Counted from the stretch's first letter, positions 26,101-40,389 are shown. The stretch is DNA of 64,000 nucleotides from Whitmania pigra (GCA_021613335.1 JAJTWR010000416.1:637501-701500), one strand, 5' to 3'. Notes: generated by a model not told the origin, from the sequence alone. Numbers and translations: made by a program.

Positions 26101-29100
26101 GTATTCTGCCAGCTTAATGAAATAATTGTCCATATCTGTTTCGTTACTGTATTTATAGCTATCGTTAAGTTGGAGGTGCCTTCCATGAATTTTAAAGAGT
26201 GCCTTCTTATAGCATTCAAGCATTGCATTAGGATGGGCAGAGTCAGTTATCCCATAGACGGTTATTGGATCTTCATACTTGTAAAGATCCAAGCTGAAAG
26301 GAGGTGGATCTGAATAATTTAATTGCTGGAGAAGAGACTTAGAGGAAACACATGCTAGGAGTATTAGAAGTACTGGAACTATTATCTGCGTGGCTGTGAT
26401 TATCATGTTTCTCCTGGTAAAAATAAATCTCTTGTGTATCATGGCGCATATTCTGGCTACCGTGCTTCTACTTCCGAACTGTTTTTTTAATTCTAAGGAG
26501 TAACAAAACCGCTATTGAAGTTATTTTAAAAGTTTACTAGTAACAATATACCTACCAGATATTTCCGTAAAATCACACGATTTTGAATCACTCAAATAAA
26601 TTTTTTCATTGTTAAGTAGCTTTTCATTTTCGTCTAGTTCTTCGATGTGTTCACACAATTCACCGACCCTAGAAATTAATAGAGAAAAGGTTTACCAAAA
26701 TAAAACTCCATAAAGAGTTGCATAGTTTCGATAATTTCTATTAGAGCAGACTTCTTGATATCCGCAGTATTAGAGGTTGCAATAATTTGGCATTTTGAGG
26801 TTACCATTAACCTGATAAAAACTTCCTCGAGCGTGATCACGGAAATTCCATAATTATCGACTCCTAAATCTTTCTTTTCCAGTTCAGAAAATAATAACGG
26901 AAACTTTGTTGAGCTTTCTTTTGGCAAGTAGTATGTCAGTTCAGCTCCTGCACTGCTTTTCAGTTGGGCATCCGGTACTTCACCTGTGATCAACTCGTAG
27001 ATTTTTGAAGGATTGCTTGTTTCATTTTTCATTAAAGTTAACTGGTATCCAACTCCTAAATAAAAAAAAAACATTAATTTCCTACATATTTAATATCATA
27101 CTCAAAATTTCCATCCTGACAATGTTGCTGTAAAATTATTCTTAATATGAAAATAATTCATAGCCTTCTTATGCTAAGCTGCAATCCACTGATGTTGCAC
27201 ATTGAATACCCCACTGTATTTCAAAAACCTACCATATTTTTTCTTCAGGAACATTGAAGATCCATAACACTGCAGTACGCCCTCAGCCAATATCGCAATT
27301 TTATCTGCAAGATAATCAGCTTCATCCATGTAATGAGTGCTTAGAATCATTGTTCTTCCATGTTGGTGAGATTTCAAAATTTCCCAAATTTCCCTTCTTG
27401 CTTCTGTGTCCAATCCAGACGATGGTTCATCAAGAATCACAAACTGATGAGATATTTAAAATGTTATGAATTTATATGTATAAAAGCATGTGTATAAATT
27501 TAAATTATATTCAAATTGTTCACCCATATTTATTAATTACCTCGGATCCTCCAATAAGAGCTATTGCAATTGAAAGCTTTCTCTTCATTCCTCCAGACAG
27601 ATTTTTGGAAAATGTGTCTTTTTTATTTTCCAGGGCCAGAGCGGTCATCATATTTGAAATATCGGAATTAATGTCATTTTCTGCTCCCTTGAGCTATTTT
27701 TATATCTTGAAAGTTAATGAATGTTCCAACCTAATGATTAAAGAAATGTCACCTTTGCAAATAAGGTGAGATGCTCTTTTACAGTCAGGTTGTCGAAAAG
27801 AATGTTGACCTGTGGACAATAACCGAGATTCTGCCTAATGCTGTCCATATGTTGAATGATGCTGAAACCGTTTATCAAAGCATCTCCCTTTGTAGGGACA
27901 AAAAACCCTGCAACAACATGTAAAGTAAATACCAACGGCTCATTATAATATTCTTATTAAATATACTTGTTAAGAACCTGTTAACATGGACATAGTGACT
28001 GTCTTTCCAGCTCCATTATGTCCCAGCAATGCAACTATGTTGCCCTCACAAATATCTAAATCCACTCCATTTACAGCCGAGTTTGATCCTTTTTTAAAGA
28101 CCTACAAAACAATTAAAAAAATCATTATCATTCTTACCAACATTTTAACATTAAATTCATTAACTTTTGTTAAGTTCCTAATTTTGATACCAATTGCATG
28201 ATTAGGATTGTTTGGCTCAAAAAACTCTGCTCTTGATCCGTAATTAGGAGGCTCTTCAAATAATTTATCTGATTCGGGAAATGGGGCATTCCCATACCAG
28301 TATCTTTTCTTGATAAAACAAGAAAGATTTCAATAAGCTTGATGTCAATGTTTGATATTCTAAAATTTAGTAAAACAACCAGGAAGGGAAAATAGAACGG
28401 TTGAGGTGATCCAAATTCTCCAGGATGAATGGCATCAATGTACCACGTGATAATTCCATACAACACCATGTCTATAATTAACATCCATAAAACATGAAGC
28501 ATGGAAAAACTATCACCGATATTGTATCCTCTGCCAAGTGTCTCCAACTGAACACCGACGCCTGTTTTTAATAAGCATTAAAAAAATAAGAATGGTTTAT
28601 AATCTAAATAATAATAAAAAAAGTAAAAATCAATTTTACCTATTCCTTCAAACTTAAGCATTATCCTGCAACCAAGGCCAAAAGCAATATTAGGGCAGAT
28701 AGAAATCAAAATCTTGTTGAGAGTGCTTAATGAGTCGTATTTAGAGCTCAGATACATCTCCAGAGCATAAGTTGAAAAAAATATAGCCGAACCAGCAGAT
28801 GAAGCTATTCTTCCTGTTAGTGATAAGTTTACATTTTTTATGACATAGAAGTAATTTTTGAAAATACATATTTCGGGGTGTATCTAACCTTTATTAAATA
28901 AGGTGGTGATTGCAAAAAAAAGCATTAGTGTTGCCAACGCGTACAAGAAAATCAATAGAAATGTATACATCGGGTAGGTATGTGTTATAACAGACACATT
29001 TTTAACTTTGACGTGGTATATGATTGTTATCAGAGTAGAAGTCAATCCCATAAGCATAGCGTATTTGAAGAACCAGGCTAGCCAATTTATCCAGTTCTTT

Positions 29101-30216
29101 AAGCCCAACAATTTCATGTATTCCTAGATTGAAATTTCAAATCAGTATTTTATCAACAAGCAGACTGAAAACTAATATGCTTCGTTTAGAAGTTGTAACT
29201 TCGAGATTAATTCAATTTCATAGAAATGTAAATTTGAAAAGACCCGCCTTGATTTTATTCTGTTTCTCGCTGACAATTTCGCTACAAACAACAGAACAAA
29301 TGTAAAAGAATCCAAACATAGTGCTCGTTGATAGCTGGGTTTGCAAAATTTTAATAAACGCATCATTCAAGTATCCAGGAAAAGCGAATTTCTTAAGAAA
29401 TGTTTTCATAGCTGAGACTTTTCCGCCAAGTTCCGCGATGATGCTTGTATCAATTGCTCTTTGAATCGTCAAAAAGCCTCTATCGAAATAACCTATTCGG
29501 AGGATTATCTTTTCATTTCCATACGCACCAGTTTTATTATTCATTTAAACTATTCAAAAACTTAAGAAATTGGTAAGGTAAATAGGTTTAAAATTTACCA
29601 GGTTCATGACCTCCCTTATGCCTGTCATTTTGTCTCGGTCCAATGTGAGAAAGCTCGTCTGAAATTAGCTCGTTGGTGTACCACTTCCTCCAATTTTCTT
29701 TCGGTCGGATCTTATACGTTATGTTATGTGAGAGGTCTTCACGATTGAAAGAACTTTCTAGAAAAACAATTCCTCCAAAATGCAAATTATTCTGTATGTT
29801 TCGTTCAAGATCTGATTCATTATCATAACCACGAGCTGTAATAAGAAGTTAAATGTTTATAATTAACTCTGACCGTTTTATTGTTAAGTCTCTCAACCTT
29901 CTAAGAAATCATTGCCCATGAGTGATACAGCTCTAGCGACAATTCTTTGTACTTTCAAGTTATTTGGTGCAAACGCCAAAATCTGCTTTGACGCTGTTCC
30001 ATTCAGATCATAATTTGACGTTACTTCAAATGAAGATTCTGTGGTCGGTTCATGTATGGTACCAATTTCGAATGTTGACCTTGACATAAGAAGAAGGACG
30101 GGAAGAAATATATTAATAACTATTACTGCGATGGTTTGGGCCAGTTTTCTTTTCAGTTGGATTAAGTTTTTCCATGTTAGAAGCAAAAACTGCCGGTAGC
30201 ATTTTCTAAAAGCCAT
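23149..30216 (-). CDS. ABCA3-like full ABC transporter (copy B)
   Basis: ABCA proteins are single-chain lipid transporters with layout TMD1-NBD1-TMD2-NBD2. About 20 exons run from ATG at 30216 to TGA at 23149-23151. The N-terminal helix ([17 protein letters not shown]) is followed by a short lumenal domain, as in ABCA3 rather than ABCA1. Next come the [13 protein letters not shown] region and the [11 protein letters not shown] coupling segment. NBD1 has Walker A GHNGAGKT (about 28000), signature [10 protein letters not shown] (about 27590) and Walker [10 protein letters not shown] (about 27420). TMD2 starts near 26480. NBD2 has GVNGAGKT (about 24385), SGGNKRKL (about 23835), [11 protein letters not shown] (about 23770) and the C-terminal NYRIEKS region. 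All exons are open. Two introns appear to start with GC rather than GT (29247 and 25600). The substrate is unknown; ABCA3 kin move phospholipids. Confidence 0.9.
25522..25600 (-). other. 79-base GC-AG intron in ABCA-B
   Basis: The coding frame before (...ELNP) and after ([11 protein letters not shown]) joins only if the donor is CAG|GCAAGG and the acceptor CAACAG|CTATG. The paralog ABCA-A has a normal GT donor at the same site (CAAG|GTATTT). GCAAGG after CAG is a textbook U2-type GC donor. Without splicing the frame stays open into an unrelated tail, so intron retention would give a truncated product. Confidence 0.75.
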
Positions 30217-32098
30217 TCGTTTTAAAATATCTGGAAAACTGGAATCGCATTAAAAAAAATAAGGTAATTAAACTTGCATACAAAAGGAATTTATTTAATC
30301 GATGATTTACTGAACTGGAACAGCTAAAGAACTCTAACCACCAAATAAATGCCTTTTATGCTAGTCATAAAAATTTTGTCATTTTGTGGTATAATGTAAA
30401 TATATTTAGTGAGCGCTATATTCCGACATCATCTGCTTAAAGGATGTTGGCGAAACCCAGCTCATTATGCCAACATCAGCGGCAGAATTCGAAAGCAGCT
30501 GTCCAAGCAATCTCCATATTTCGCATTTTTTGTTCCCATCTTAATCGTCACGTATCACTTTACACTTACTCATTTTACTGACATTGTTATTAAGAGTCTT
30601 TATGATACATGATGTCTCTTTAATTAAATCAAGTTAAATCAAGTCTATGTAATGAAAACAAATGTTGTACATGTCAAAAGATATTAACTGACAATGGTAG
30701 TTAAACTGCACAACATCACATCTAACCTTTCGATTCGATCAAGCTTTCTATTATTGGTCTCTAGTTTCTAATAATTGTTGGATCTCCTAAATTCATCGAA
30801 GTGTACGTGTTAAGCAACATAAGGAGTTTGATTATACTGCTCGTATTATGCAGCATTAGAAACAAACGCGTGGCGACGTTTACCAATCTTGTGGAATCAC
30901 TCCATTTATACCTGAATTGTACACAGTCGCGTACGCTCCGAACGTAATCAAATGGAAAACTATCGTCAAACAACGTTATTGTTTGTAATAACAACAATTA
31001 TTATGTTAGAGTTATTTTTCTGCACATTTGTATTGGTTTTCCGGACCCATAATTATCATAATTTATGGACATATACAAAACCCTAATTCACCTCCATGCA
31101 ATGCTCATTCAACTTCAATGTATTGCAAGTTTTAAATTTAGTTATTTTATTATTAAATCTATATTTATTATTATTTTAGTTATTATATTAAAGAAAATTT
31201 ATTTTAAACTTTTACATCACTCATAATAACCAAACTTCCATTTAATAACCCTTTCATACACAAGGCTATTGATATTAACTTTATTTTTGTATGCACAAAT
31301 TTAAAAAAAATCTAAATTATGCCAATTGGGAGCTTAAGTATCTATTGAAGTATTGTTAATTTTTATGATTTCCTCGCAAGTTTTCTCAAAACACAATATC
31401 TCCACGCAATTTATTAAGACAATCATGAAAATGCAAAACAAAAGATCGACTCCACATCGAAACGATGCAGAACATCAAAACTAAACCTAAGTTTCTTTGA
31501 CGTGGCCAGCCACAAAATGTCTTAAAGCCTGATTACAATACTTGGAGTTCTATAGATGTGTAGAAATTAGTTGTGGAAAGGCAACCAATAATTGAATTAA
31601 TCTTAATTAATCATAACAATAACTGTTAAAAACTGGAGATAAAAGCACCATACAACAAATAGGTGAAATTAGTTATTTATAACAATTTGAAACTAAGTTA
31701 TCTTCTTGACTTTGATTATTCTTACCAGCTCTGGATTAAAAGTTGAAATCTTACACTGATGAAACCATGATTATTCAATTCAATTACAATTAAAATTAAC
31801 TAGATTGAAAACATTGAATCAAAATCTTTGTGCACAATACCATATAGAAAAGTTCTTTGCAAAATAATGATGAGACCAATAAATTTATCTCGCTTTTAAT
31901 CAAGAGCGTACAAAAATGGAGAAGCTCGATAACCCAACCAATGTATTCCTCCGAGACTAGACACAAATAAAGAAAATTAAAACAATCACCAGTGATATTA
32001 AATGCCTGTTCTAAAACACCTTCATCATTGTAACAATAATGATTGCTTTAAAATATAACAGATATATAAATATAAGTATACCAATTCATATAAGGCAG
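30217..32098. other. Intergenic spacer between the two ABCA genes
   Basis: AT-rich sequence containing the upstream flank of ABCA-B and the 3' flank of ABCA-A. I see no homology to either gene, no convincing ORF and no transposon domain. Confidence 0.5.
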
Positions 32099-35000
32099 CT
32101 AAACAATACTTTTTTCATCATAAGCAGCATTAAAAGCCAGGGAAATATTTTTATGGGTTTTCATAAATTTCTGCTTCTTCAGAGCAAAATTGATGAAGAT
32201 CTGTTCAAGAGTTGCCTGTCCAACAGAGTAATCATCCAGTTTCAAAGCTTCTCTTGAACCTTCCAGAAGCCCGAATATGTTGGAAAGCGTTGCATGTGAA
32301 GTTGACTTTTCAATGCGATAATTCAGCAAACCCTCTCCTTCAAATTCTAATGTGCTTCCAGGGAAGTGATTCAAAATAAATTCTTTGGCCTTGGATACGT
32401 CAGCCATGTTTGTTGGCTGATCCTGAGTTTGAACTATTTTCAAAACGACTGAATATCCTGAGCCAAATTTGGATTTCAAATGTTGGGCACTTCCCAAGCA
32501 TTGGAATTGCCCATTAACCATAATTGCCAGTCTTGTACACAATGCCTCGCATTCTTCCATGCTGATGTGACATCACATGAAAATATAAGAATAATCATAA
32601 CCAGATACTTAGTTTTGTAATCAAGCTGTCGATTGGTCATACCTGTGCGAGGTAAGGATAATGGTGCTTCCAGTTTGCCTGATGAGCGATAGAAGATTCC
32701 ACATTTCTCTCCTTGCCACAGGATCTATTCCAGTGGTTGGTTCATCAAGAAAGAGTAAATTTGGATGTCCTATTAGAGCTATTGCAACGCATAGCTTTCG
32801 TTTGTTGCCCCCGCTGGTATTTAAAAAAATAATGTCATTACAAATCGAAGACAAATGAGATTAGATGCAGCAATTAGAGATTATCACAGTTTCAAGGAAA
32901 AAAACTTGCAAATTATATAAATGGCACAACTTTTTAACTTAGAAAAGCAACCTCAGCTTTTGGACCCGCTTATTGGAATGTTCAATGATCACTACATTCT
33001 GCATGATGCTGGTCACGTAGCGTTCCAATCTTCTTCTTGGAATGCCTCTCAATTGGGCATGAAGTTCCAAGTGTTCTTTGACAGTCAGCTGATCAAAGAG
33101 CGAATCAAACTGAGGACAATATCCTATATGTTTCCTTGTTTTGGCCAACTCCTTAGCAACATTAATTCCATTCACATAAATTTCGCCTCCAGTTATGACT
33201 TCTTCTCCAGTCATCATCTTGAAGGTTGATGTCTTCCCTGCACCATTTACACCCAAGAGTCCAAAGCATTCACCTGATGGCACCTTCAGATATCAGACAG
33301 TGGAAGTTTTAGAAAAGTTCAAGTACAAATATTTTTACAAGTACAAACATTTATTGATTTCTGTCAAAAAAACAGTGCTTACCTTTAAGCTAATATTGTT
33401 GACTGCCAAAACATCACGACTATATCTCTTTCTGAGTTGGTTTAATATTAAAACATTTCAATTGAAATTTAAATCTTCTTGAACCAAATCAGTTACAGAA
33501 TGCTTTTCGTCAAGCACATCATCATCTTCATCTTCCGAAGAGTTGTTGTCGGAATATGAATTAAAACAATGGATCTTGCTGGAAAAAGTTACTTTAATGT
33601 TGTTTATGACATCACTTTCAACAAATAGCAGAACTACAAATAAAGCCATTCCATGAATTGCCATGAAAAACAGGGCCTTCCCTATTCCATATCCTTCCCA
33701 GGAAAGATAATCGAGATCTGAGGGCAAGCAATTGCCCTCACAATTTGCTACAATTAAAATAAAATTACCATCTTTTATCAATTATCAGCTTCTCAGCAAA
33801 AGCTCAATTACTTGGGCAGCATTCATTTTGCATGACGAAAGGTTCAGTTCCTGAGCACAAAGAGGCAAGAGGCAGATTGGAACAGTAATTAAAGACATTA
33901 TAATTAGACAGCAAATTTTTAAATATATTTATTAAACAAAATGTTGGCAAAGTGACATAGAGTACCCATTCCACAACATTAAAAACACCAGGATTAGTTG
34001 CCAAAAGACCTGGTAGAAAAAGCATAACAACAAACAGCACGATTCCTGGAAGCAGAACAACATTTGCATTGGATTTAACATCATGACTAAATATTACATT
34101 TATTTTAGAATTCAATAAATTAATAAATAGTGTCTAAGGAAACCTTTCAGTATAAATAAAGTGTAAATCCAGTTAAAACCAGTTGAAGCTTTGGAGAATA
34201 AAAATGTCAACAAATACACCAATGGCATAGATGACCAACCATATGTTACCAATCCCAGGAATAAATAGCTAAATATTAAATATATAAAAAATTACTTTAT
34301 CGTGATTTACTTTTCAATAAAATAGATATTGCTTTAAATACCTTGGGATCATTCCATAAGAATAACCTTCCACTGAAAATGCCACTGTGATAATGATAAG
34401 CAGGATGGAAGGAACCATATAATTTAAATAGTCCCATAAAAATGTAGCAAGCCAAAATGTATAAGATGTTGCCCCACTGATATACTGACCAACTTTTGCA
34501 CCAGACTTTCTTTCTGTGATCAAAAACAAAGAAAAAGAAGACAAAAGGTATGCCAATGCATTAAAGATCCAGAGAAAGAATGACAGAGCAACTGAACTTG
34601 ATTGAAATATAATTTCTTCCATAGTTCTATTTAAAGATATTGGCACAGGATGATTGATGGTATTAATTGTATGAGAAGGTCCGACAAGGCATTGCAGCCA
34701 GGCATTGTTTACTAGAGCAAGAGTAATGGCCATTGTGTGATAAGATATGTCGTTATAGAAGCCCATAAAATAATCTGGACCAATTTCTGTAGCTATCTGG
34801 TACCTATGGTGGTAGTTATATAAGTTTTTATTGGCAATTTCTAAGAAGTAGTTGTCCATATCTTTGTAACTGCTATAATTATAACTTTGTTTGTTCAAAT
34901 ACACATATGATCCAGATAATTTGTTAAGGGCTTTCATATAACAGTTGAGTAGACTACTTGAAGAATTGTTATCAGTTGTGGCATAAACAGTGATTGGATA

Positions 35001-38000
35001 ATCATATTTTTCTAAGTTGAGAGCAAATGGTGGTGATGCATAGGTTCTAAAATTTGCATATGAGTTATTAAAATAAATACAAGCAATGACTGCAAATACA
35101 GCTGGAGTTAAGATCTGTGCCAATGTTTGTCCTTTGTTTCTTAAAGTATTAAGAAATCTCTTGAGCAACATTGCATAGATTTGTCCCATTATCAAAGATA
35201 TCCCACCACTTTTGATGCTAACAGTCTCTTTATTAAGGAAAAGAATTTAAATGTTTCATTATGAAACAAATTAACATCAAATAATAGTTATCAAATTTTG
35301 GTACAACCTATCTTAATTGTTGCATTATCCCTTCTTTGCAACACATTTATTGTCATCTTTTCATCATCACTTTCATCCTTCTCTTCATAAGAACACAATT
35401 CCCCTACTCTTAACAATTTAAGAATACAATTTTAATTAGAATTACGAGAAATTGAATGCAAATAATTTGTAAGAATCGAAAATGTATAATTTGGATAAAG
35501 AACTTTTAACTGACTTAATGAAAACTTCCTCCAGAGAAGTGACAGAAATTCCAAAAGTGTCGATACCAAAATCATTTCTATATGCTTCCATTTCAGAAAA
35601 AAGTGATGAAAATGTAGAGGAGCTTTCTTTTGGTAAGTGATATGTCAACTCAGCTCCTGCACTGCTCTTCAATTGAACCTCAGGTACTTTACTTGTGATC
35701 AACTCATAGATTTCTGATGGATCACTCGTTTCTTTTTTTACTATTGTCAGTTGATAGCCAACACCTGACCGGATATATTGGGATATTAATTTAGTTACAC
35801 TTGAACTAAAAATAGAATAATAGAAATCCCAGTCTAGTCTTTAGCATAATAATGCTATACGATTCATTACAAAGTAACATAATGGTTATTTCTTTTCACA
35901 TAATTTCTAAAATATCTCACCATATTTCTTCTTCAAGAACATAGATGAACCATAACATTGCAGTATACCCTCAGCCAATATCGCAATTTTATCTGCAAGA
36001 TAATCAGCTTCATCCATGTAATGAGTGCTTAGAATCATTGTCCTTCCCATACGATGAGATTTCAAAATGTCCCAAATTTCTCTTCTTGCTTCTGTATCCA
36101 ATCCAGATGATGGTTCGTCAAGAATCACAAACTAAAATTTGAACACTTAATTTTTAATCAATTTGAAACACAATTCAAATATTCAATGACCTTAATAATT
36201 ACATTCTAATTAATGTATTTTTTGATTGCTTAAGAAAGTGAAATTTAAAATATCTTTAAAATGACTTGGCAAAACCACAACTTCAAAGCTGCCAAATTAC
36301 TACTTCACAATAAAAATCTATCGAAATCATCTGAGCGTCACTATCACTAGCAGTTCTTTTAACTACCTTTGAATCTCCCACAAGAGCAATGCCAATTGAA
36401 AGCTTTCTCTTCATACCACCCGATAATTTTTTAGAAATTGTATCCTTCTTGTCCAACAGGAGTAAAGCATTGATTGTCGTCAAAACATTCATTTTGACAT
36501 TTTCATTAGCATTCAACTGAAATATTCCAATTTACTCAAGTAAAACATGTTTTTTTCGAATTGTTTCAATCATAAACACCATTTATATTGAGACATAAAA
36601 CTCATTTTGGGCAGCCATAAATTGAATTTAACTACTATTAAGTCTAGAACTATTAAGTTGTAGAGCATAAGCATTAGAAATAAATACAAGAATGAAAGTT
36701 AGTTACCATCGCAAAAAAGTAAAGATGTTCCTTCACAGTCAATTTGTCAAACAAAATGTTAGACTGGGGACAATATCCTAAATTTCGTCTGATGTCATCC
36801 ATGTTTCTGATGCTGAATCCATTGATGAGGGCACTGCCTTTAGTGGGAGGAATAAAACCTGGAAAAGATAAAGCCCCATATGTAATCATAAATACTAAGA
36901 CCAATCAGTATATGATGAATTAAGTAAAAATTAAACAAACAAGATATTTAATGTATCTGCAGAATTTGAAGAACGTGAACCTGTTAACATGGACAAAGCA
37001 GTTGTCTTCCCAGCTCCATTGTGTCCCAACAATGCAACTATGTTGCCCTCACAAATATCTAAATTTAGTCCATTTACAGCAGGTTTTGATCCTTTTTTAA
37101 AAATCTACAAATCATTCTTAAAGTCACAATCACTCTCATCGACATTATGACATTAAAACTATTAACCTTTGTTAAATTTCTAATTTTAATATCAACTGCA
37201 TTATTAGGGCTGTTTGATTCAAAGAACTCCACCCTAGACCCATAATTTGGAGAATCGTCAAATAATTGATCCAATTCAGTATCAAGAGATTTGCCACACC
37301 AGTATCTTTTCTTTGCAAAATATTTTCAAAACTCAATTGTAATGATTAGTATTCTATATAATCTACTACAAAATACCAGGAATGGAAAGTAAAATGGTTG
37401 AGGTGAACCAAATTCCCCTGGATTGATGGCATCAACATACCATGTGATGATTCCATATAATACCATATCCAACACAAATATGCAAAAAACATTTAATAAG
37501 GAAAATCCACTTTCTTCATCAATTCGATTAATTGAGCTCCACTGAACCCCGACACCTTTTCAATTGCAAAATTTGTTTGTGAATATTTTAACAACATTGC
37601 TTCAGCATTCTCTCACCAGCTCCTTCAAAATTTATGATTATTCTAAATCCAAGACCCAAAGAAAGATTTGGGAGAAGGTATGTGAGGAATTTCCAGAAGG
37701 CATTCATTGAACTAGACTTCACATAAAATTCCAGAAATGTACTTAAAAAGCACATTACCCCTAATGCCAAGAGTGCTGCTTTTGCTGATTAAATGGATAT
37801 TACAGTTATTATTCAGCCAAAACGATGAATTTTTTTACCCCCTCCCACACTTGTGGTCATCTGTTAGGGATGACCCATAACACATTTTAATGTTTTTTTT
37901 TATCTGTCGATTAATTTTAAAAAATTTAAAAGTGACTCACTTCTACTAAAAAATGTGGTAATTGCGAAATGGAACATTATCAATGCCAGAGAATACAAAA

Positions 38001-39315
38001 AGATAAGGACAAAGGTTATCATTGAAAACGTATGCAACAAGATGGTTTTATTCTCTACTTCCACATGGTAGATGATGGTTATCACAGCAGAAGACAATAC
38101 CATCATGAGGAAATATTTGAAGAACCAAGCCAACCAATTCACCCAATTCCTCAGACCAAGCATCCTCATGTATTCCTTCAAATTTTAGATATTTAGTTAT
38201 TACATAAATTCACTCTTTATTGCCTGATAAAAATTATATTTAAAAGTAAATCGACCGATTGCTCGCAATAAGTCATTTGACTTCTGCAAAGGAAGACGTC
38301 TCAATCATACAATTATAAGTGTGCAACCACTTCAAATAATCACTTGCAAAAAATCTGCAGAAGTACCTTAAGTTTTTTCTCCTTTTCATCAAGAATTTCA
38401 ATGCAAATTAAGAAGGATATGTTGAAGAATCCAATCATTGTGAACATAGACAAATTACTACGTAAAGCAGACATAAAGGTATTAGTCACGTAGCCTGGAT
38501 AGGCCAATTTTTTTAGGAAGGTTCTCATGGAAGAGTTTGTTCCATTAAGTGCGGTTATTATGCTTGAGTCGATGGTCCTCTGAATGGTTAAAAAGCCTCT
38601 GTGGAAATAACCTGTCCATAATTTTAATTCCATGCATAACTAGTACAGTCTGTGAAAAAATAAAACTCTTTGCTAACTTACCTGGTTCGCTTTCACCATA
38701 TTTGCCATATGTCTGCCTTGGACCAATTTGACCAAGACTATTACGAATCAGCTCTTTGGTAAACCATTTTCTTTGATCTTCCTTCAGTCTGATTTTGTAT
38801 GTTATATTGCTTGAGAAATAATCCTGACTGAAAGAACTACTTAGGAAAACAATTCCTCCAAACACAGCTGAAGAATTTTGCATTGCTTGCTCAAGATCTG
38901 ATTCACTGTCATATCCAAGGGCTGTGAGATCACCAAATAGCATTTAATGGTGTTTTAAAGCTGACGACACAACAAACAACCAACCATTTAAATGATCGTT
39001 CATAAGAGAAGTAGCCCTTTCGACAACAATTTTTGTGACATTGTTATTAGGTGTAAAAGCCAAAAAGTACTCCGGATGTTGATGTTCAGAAAGATTGAGC
39101 TTATCTGAGAGCTCAAAAGGTGGCTCAGCAGAAGGATCAATTGTGGAAGTTTTACCAAAATATAAGTTTCCAATTAACAGAAGCATTGGAAATAACACTG
39201 TCATAAGAATAGACAAGACGTTTATCAAAAAACTTCTTTTAAACAGGATAAAATTCTTCCATGTCAAAAGAGCAAATTGCACAAATGGTACAATGGAATA
39301 ACTTTTCTTTGCCAT
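32099..39315 (-). CDS. ABCA3-like full ABC transporter (copy A), with in-frame TGA before NBD2
   Basis: This is the tandem paralog of copy B with the same exon layout, from ATG at 39315 ([19 protein letters not shown]) to a stop at 32099. TMD1 includes [22 protein letters not shown]1 has GHNGAGKT (about 37005-37026), [10 protein letters not shown] (about 36415) and LDEPSSGLD (about 36115). TMD2 begins near 35200 ([14 protein letters not shown]). NBD2 has GVNGAGKT (about 33240), SGGNKRKL and [11 protein letters not shown] (about 32740). In the exon linking TMD2 to NBD2, the frame reads DLNFN, stop, [12 protein letters not shown], so translation should end before NBD2. All other exons are open, and the reading frame resumes immediately after the stop. 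It may be a very young pseudogene, a null allele, or a sequence error. Confidence 0.88.
33458..33460 (-). other. Premature in-frame TGA in ABCA-A
   Basis: Codons before (GAT TTA AAT TTC AAT) and after (AAT GTT TTA ATA TTA) the TGA align with the paralog in copy B, where the position holds a sense codon in [11 protein letters not shown]. The exon then ends at a normal GTAAGC donor. No alternative GT-AG intron that removes the stop and keeps the frame is visible. Confidence 0.8.
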
Positions 39316-40389
39316 ATTTACAACTGGTAAAGTAAGGGTTCAAGCAATTATTTAATGATGTTTTAACGAATAAAACCACTTTCCTCTGATAACAATATTA
39401 TCAATAAATTTAAGTAGTCAAACGTTAGGGCATGTATGTGCAATAATAAAATAAAATCTTAACAAATTATTTATTATTATTAATAATATATTATTAAAAC
39501 TATTTATTACAGTCGTTAAGACGACCTACAAAAATATATCGTAGAACCAAACCTCACTCACGCTCAAAAACTTCTTGCAACTAGCTTGAGCACGTATTTA
39601 CCGATGAAAAAAACCCAGCTAAATTACCATTTTTGATAATGACATTTTTAAGGCTTAGTATTATCGCACGCACAGAAGATAGCGAATTTCAAATTTCCAC
39701 ATGTGCAAATGACTAATTTCTTATAACACTGTAAAGGCAAACTGCGTGCTCTACTCATCAAGATTTCCATCAAATAATGGTATCACTCTAATGGTAACTT
39801 GCTTTAGTTTATTCAAAAACTTCAGTTAAGCATGTTTGTTTAAAAGGCTACAATGACAAGTTGACAAAGTTACAAATGAAAATAGCGTACGCCATAACTT
39901 AACCAGTGTAATTCAACCGCTCAAATTCAATGCAGTAACCCTTTCATTTAAGGAAACCACTGTTTGCTAGGTCTGTAATGACAGTTTCGAACTAAAATGT
40001 TTAAGATCGACACTACGTTCACACTTCAGAAATGTATAGGGCACACTACATCGATTAGCTTTAATAGAATTATTTTGAAGCTTGAGCTGGAACAGTCATA
40101 AGGTTATTAAATTGTGGCTGCATTTGATTTTTTGCATAAAATTTTTGTAAAAGCTTAGTAGTCATTAATCAAGTTTAACTATCTTAATATGCTATAAATA
40201 AAATTTTATGAAACTTGAAATACAACGGGCATACAAAGCTTAAGCGTTTAAATAGCATTAACGCGATTTCACTTTTATTGCATACTTATTTCTAGGTCTG
40301 TTTCGATATGGCTTGCTTATCACGAATGTAAACATACAGTAAGCTGGAATTTTAAAGAGCGAGGTATTTGTGGGCATTAAGAGTTACAA
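39316..40389. other. Divergent promoter region of ABCA-A and RALBP1
   Basis: AT-rich 1.07-kb gap between the ABCA-A start (minus) and the RALBP1 start (plus). It should contain both promoters. I see no ORF, clear TATA element or repeat of note, apart from short AT-rich (TTA)n runs near 39470. Confidence 0.45.

Noticed and set aside
33458..33460. Selenocysteine or programmed readthrough at the ABCA-A TGA
   Set aside because: The paralog has an ordinary residue and not Cys at the site, ABCA proteins are not known selenoproteins, and no supporting element is visible.
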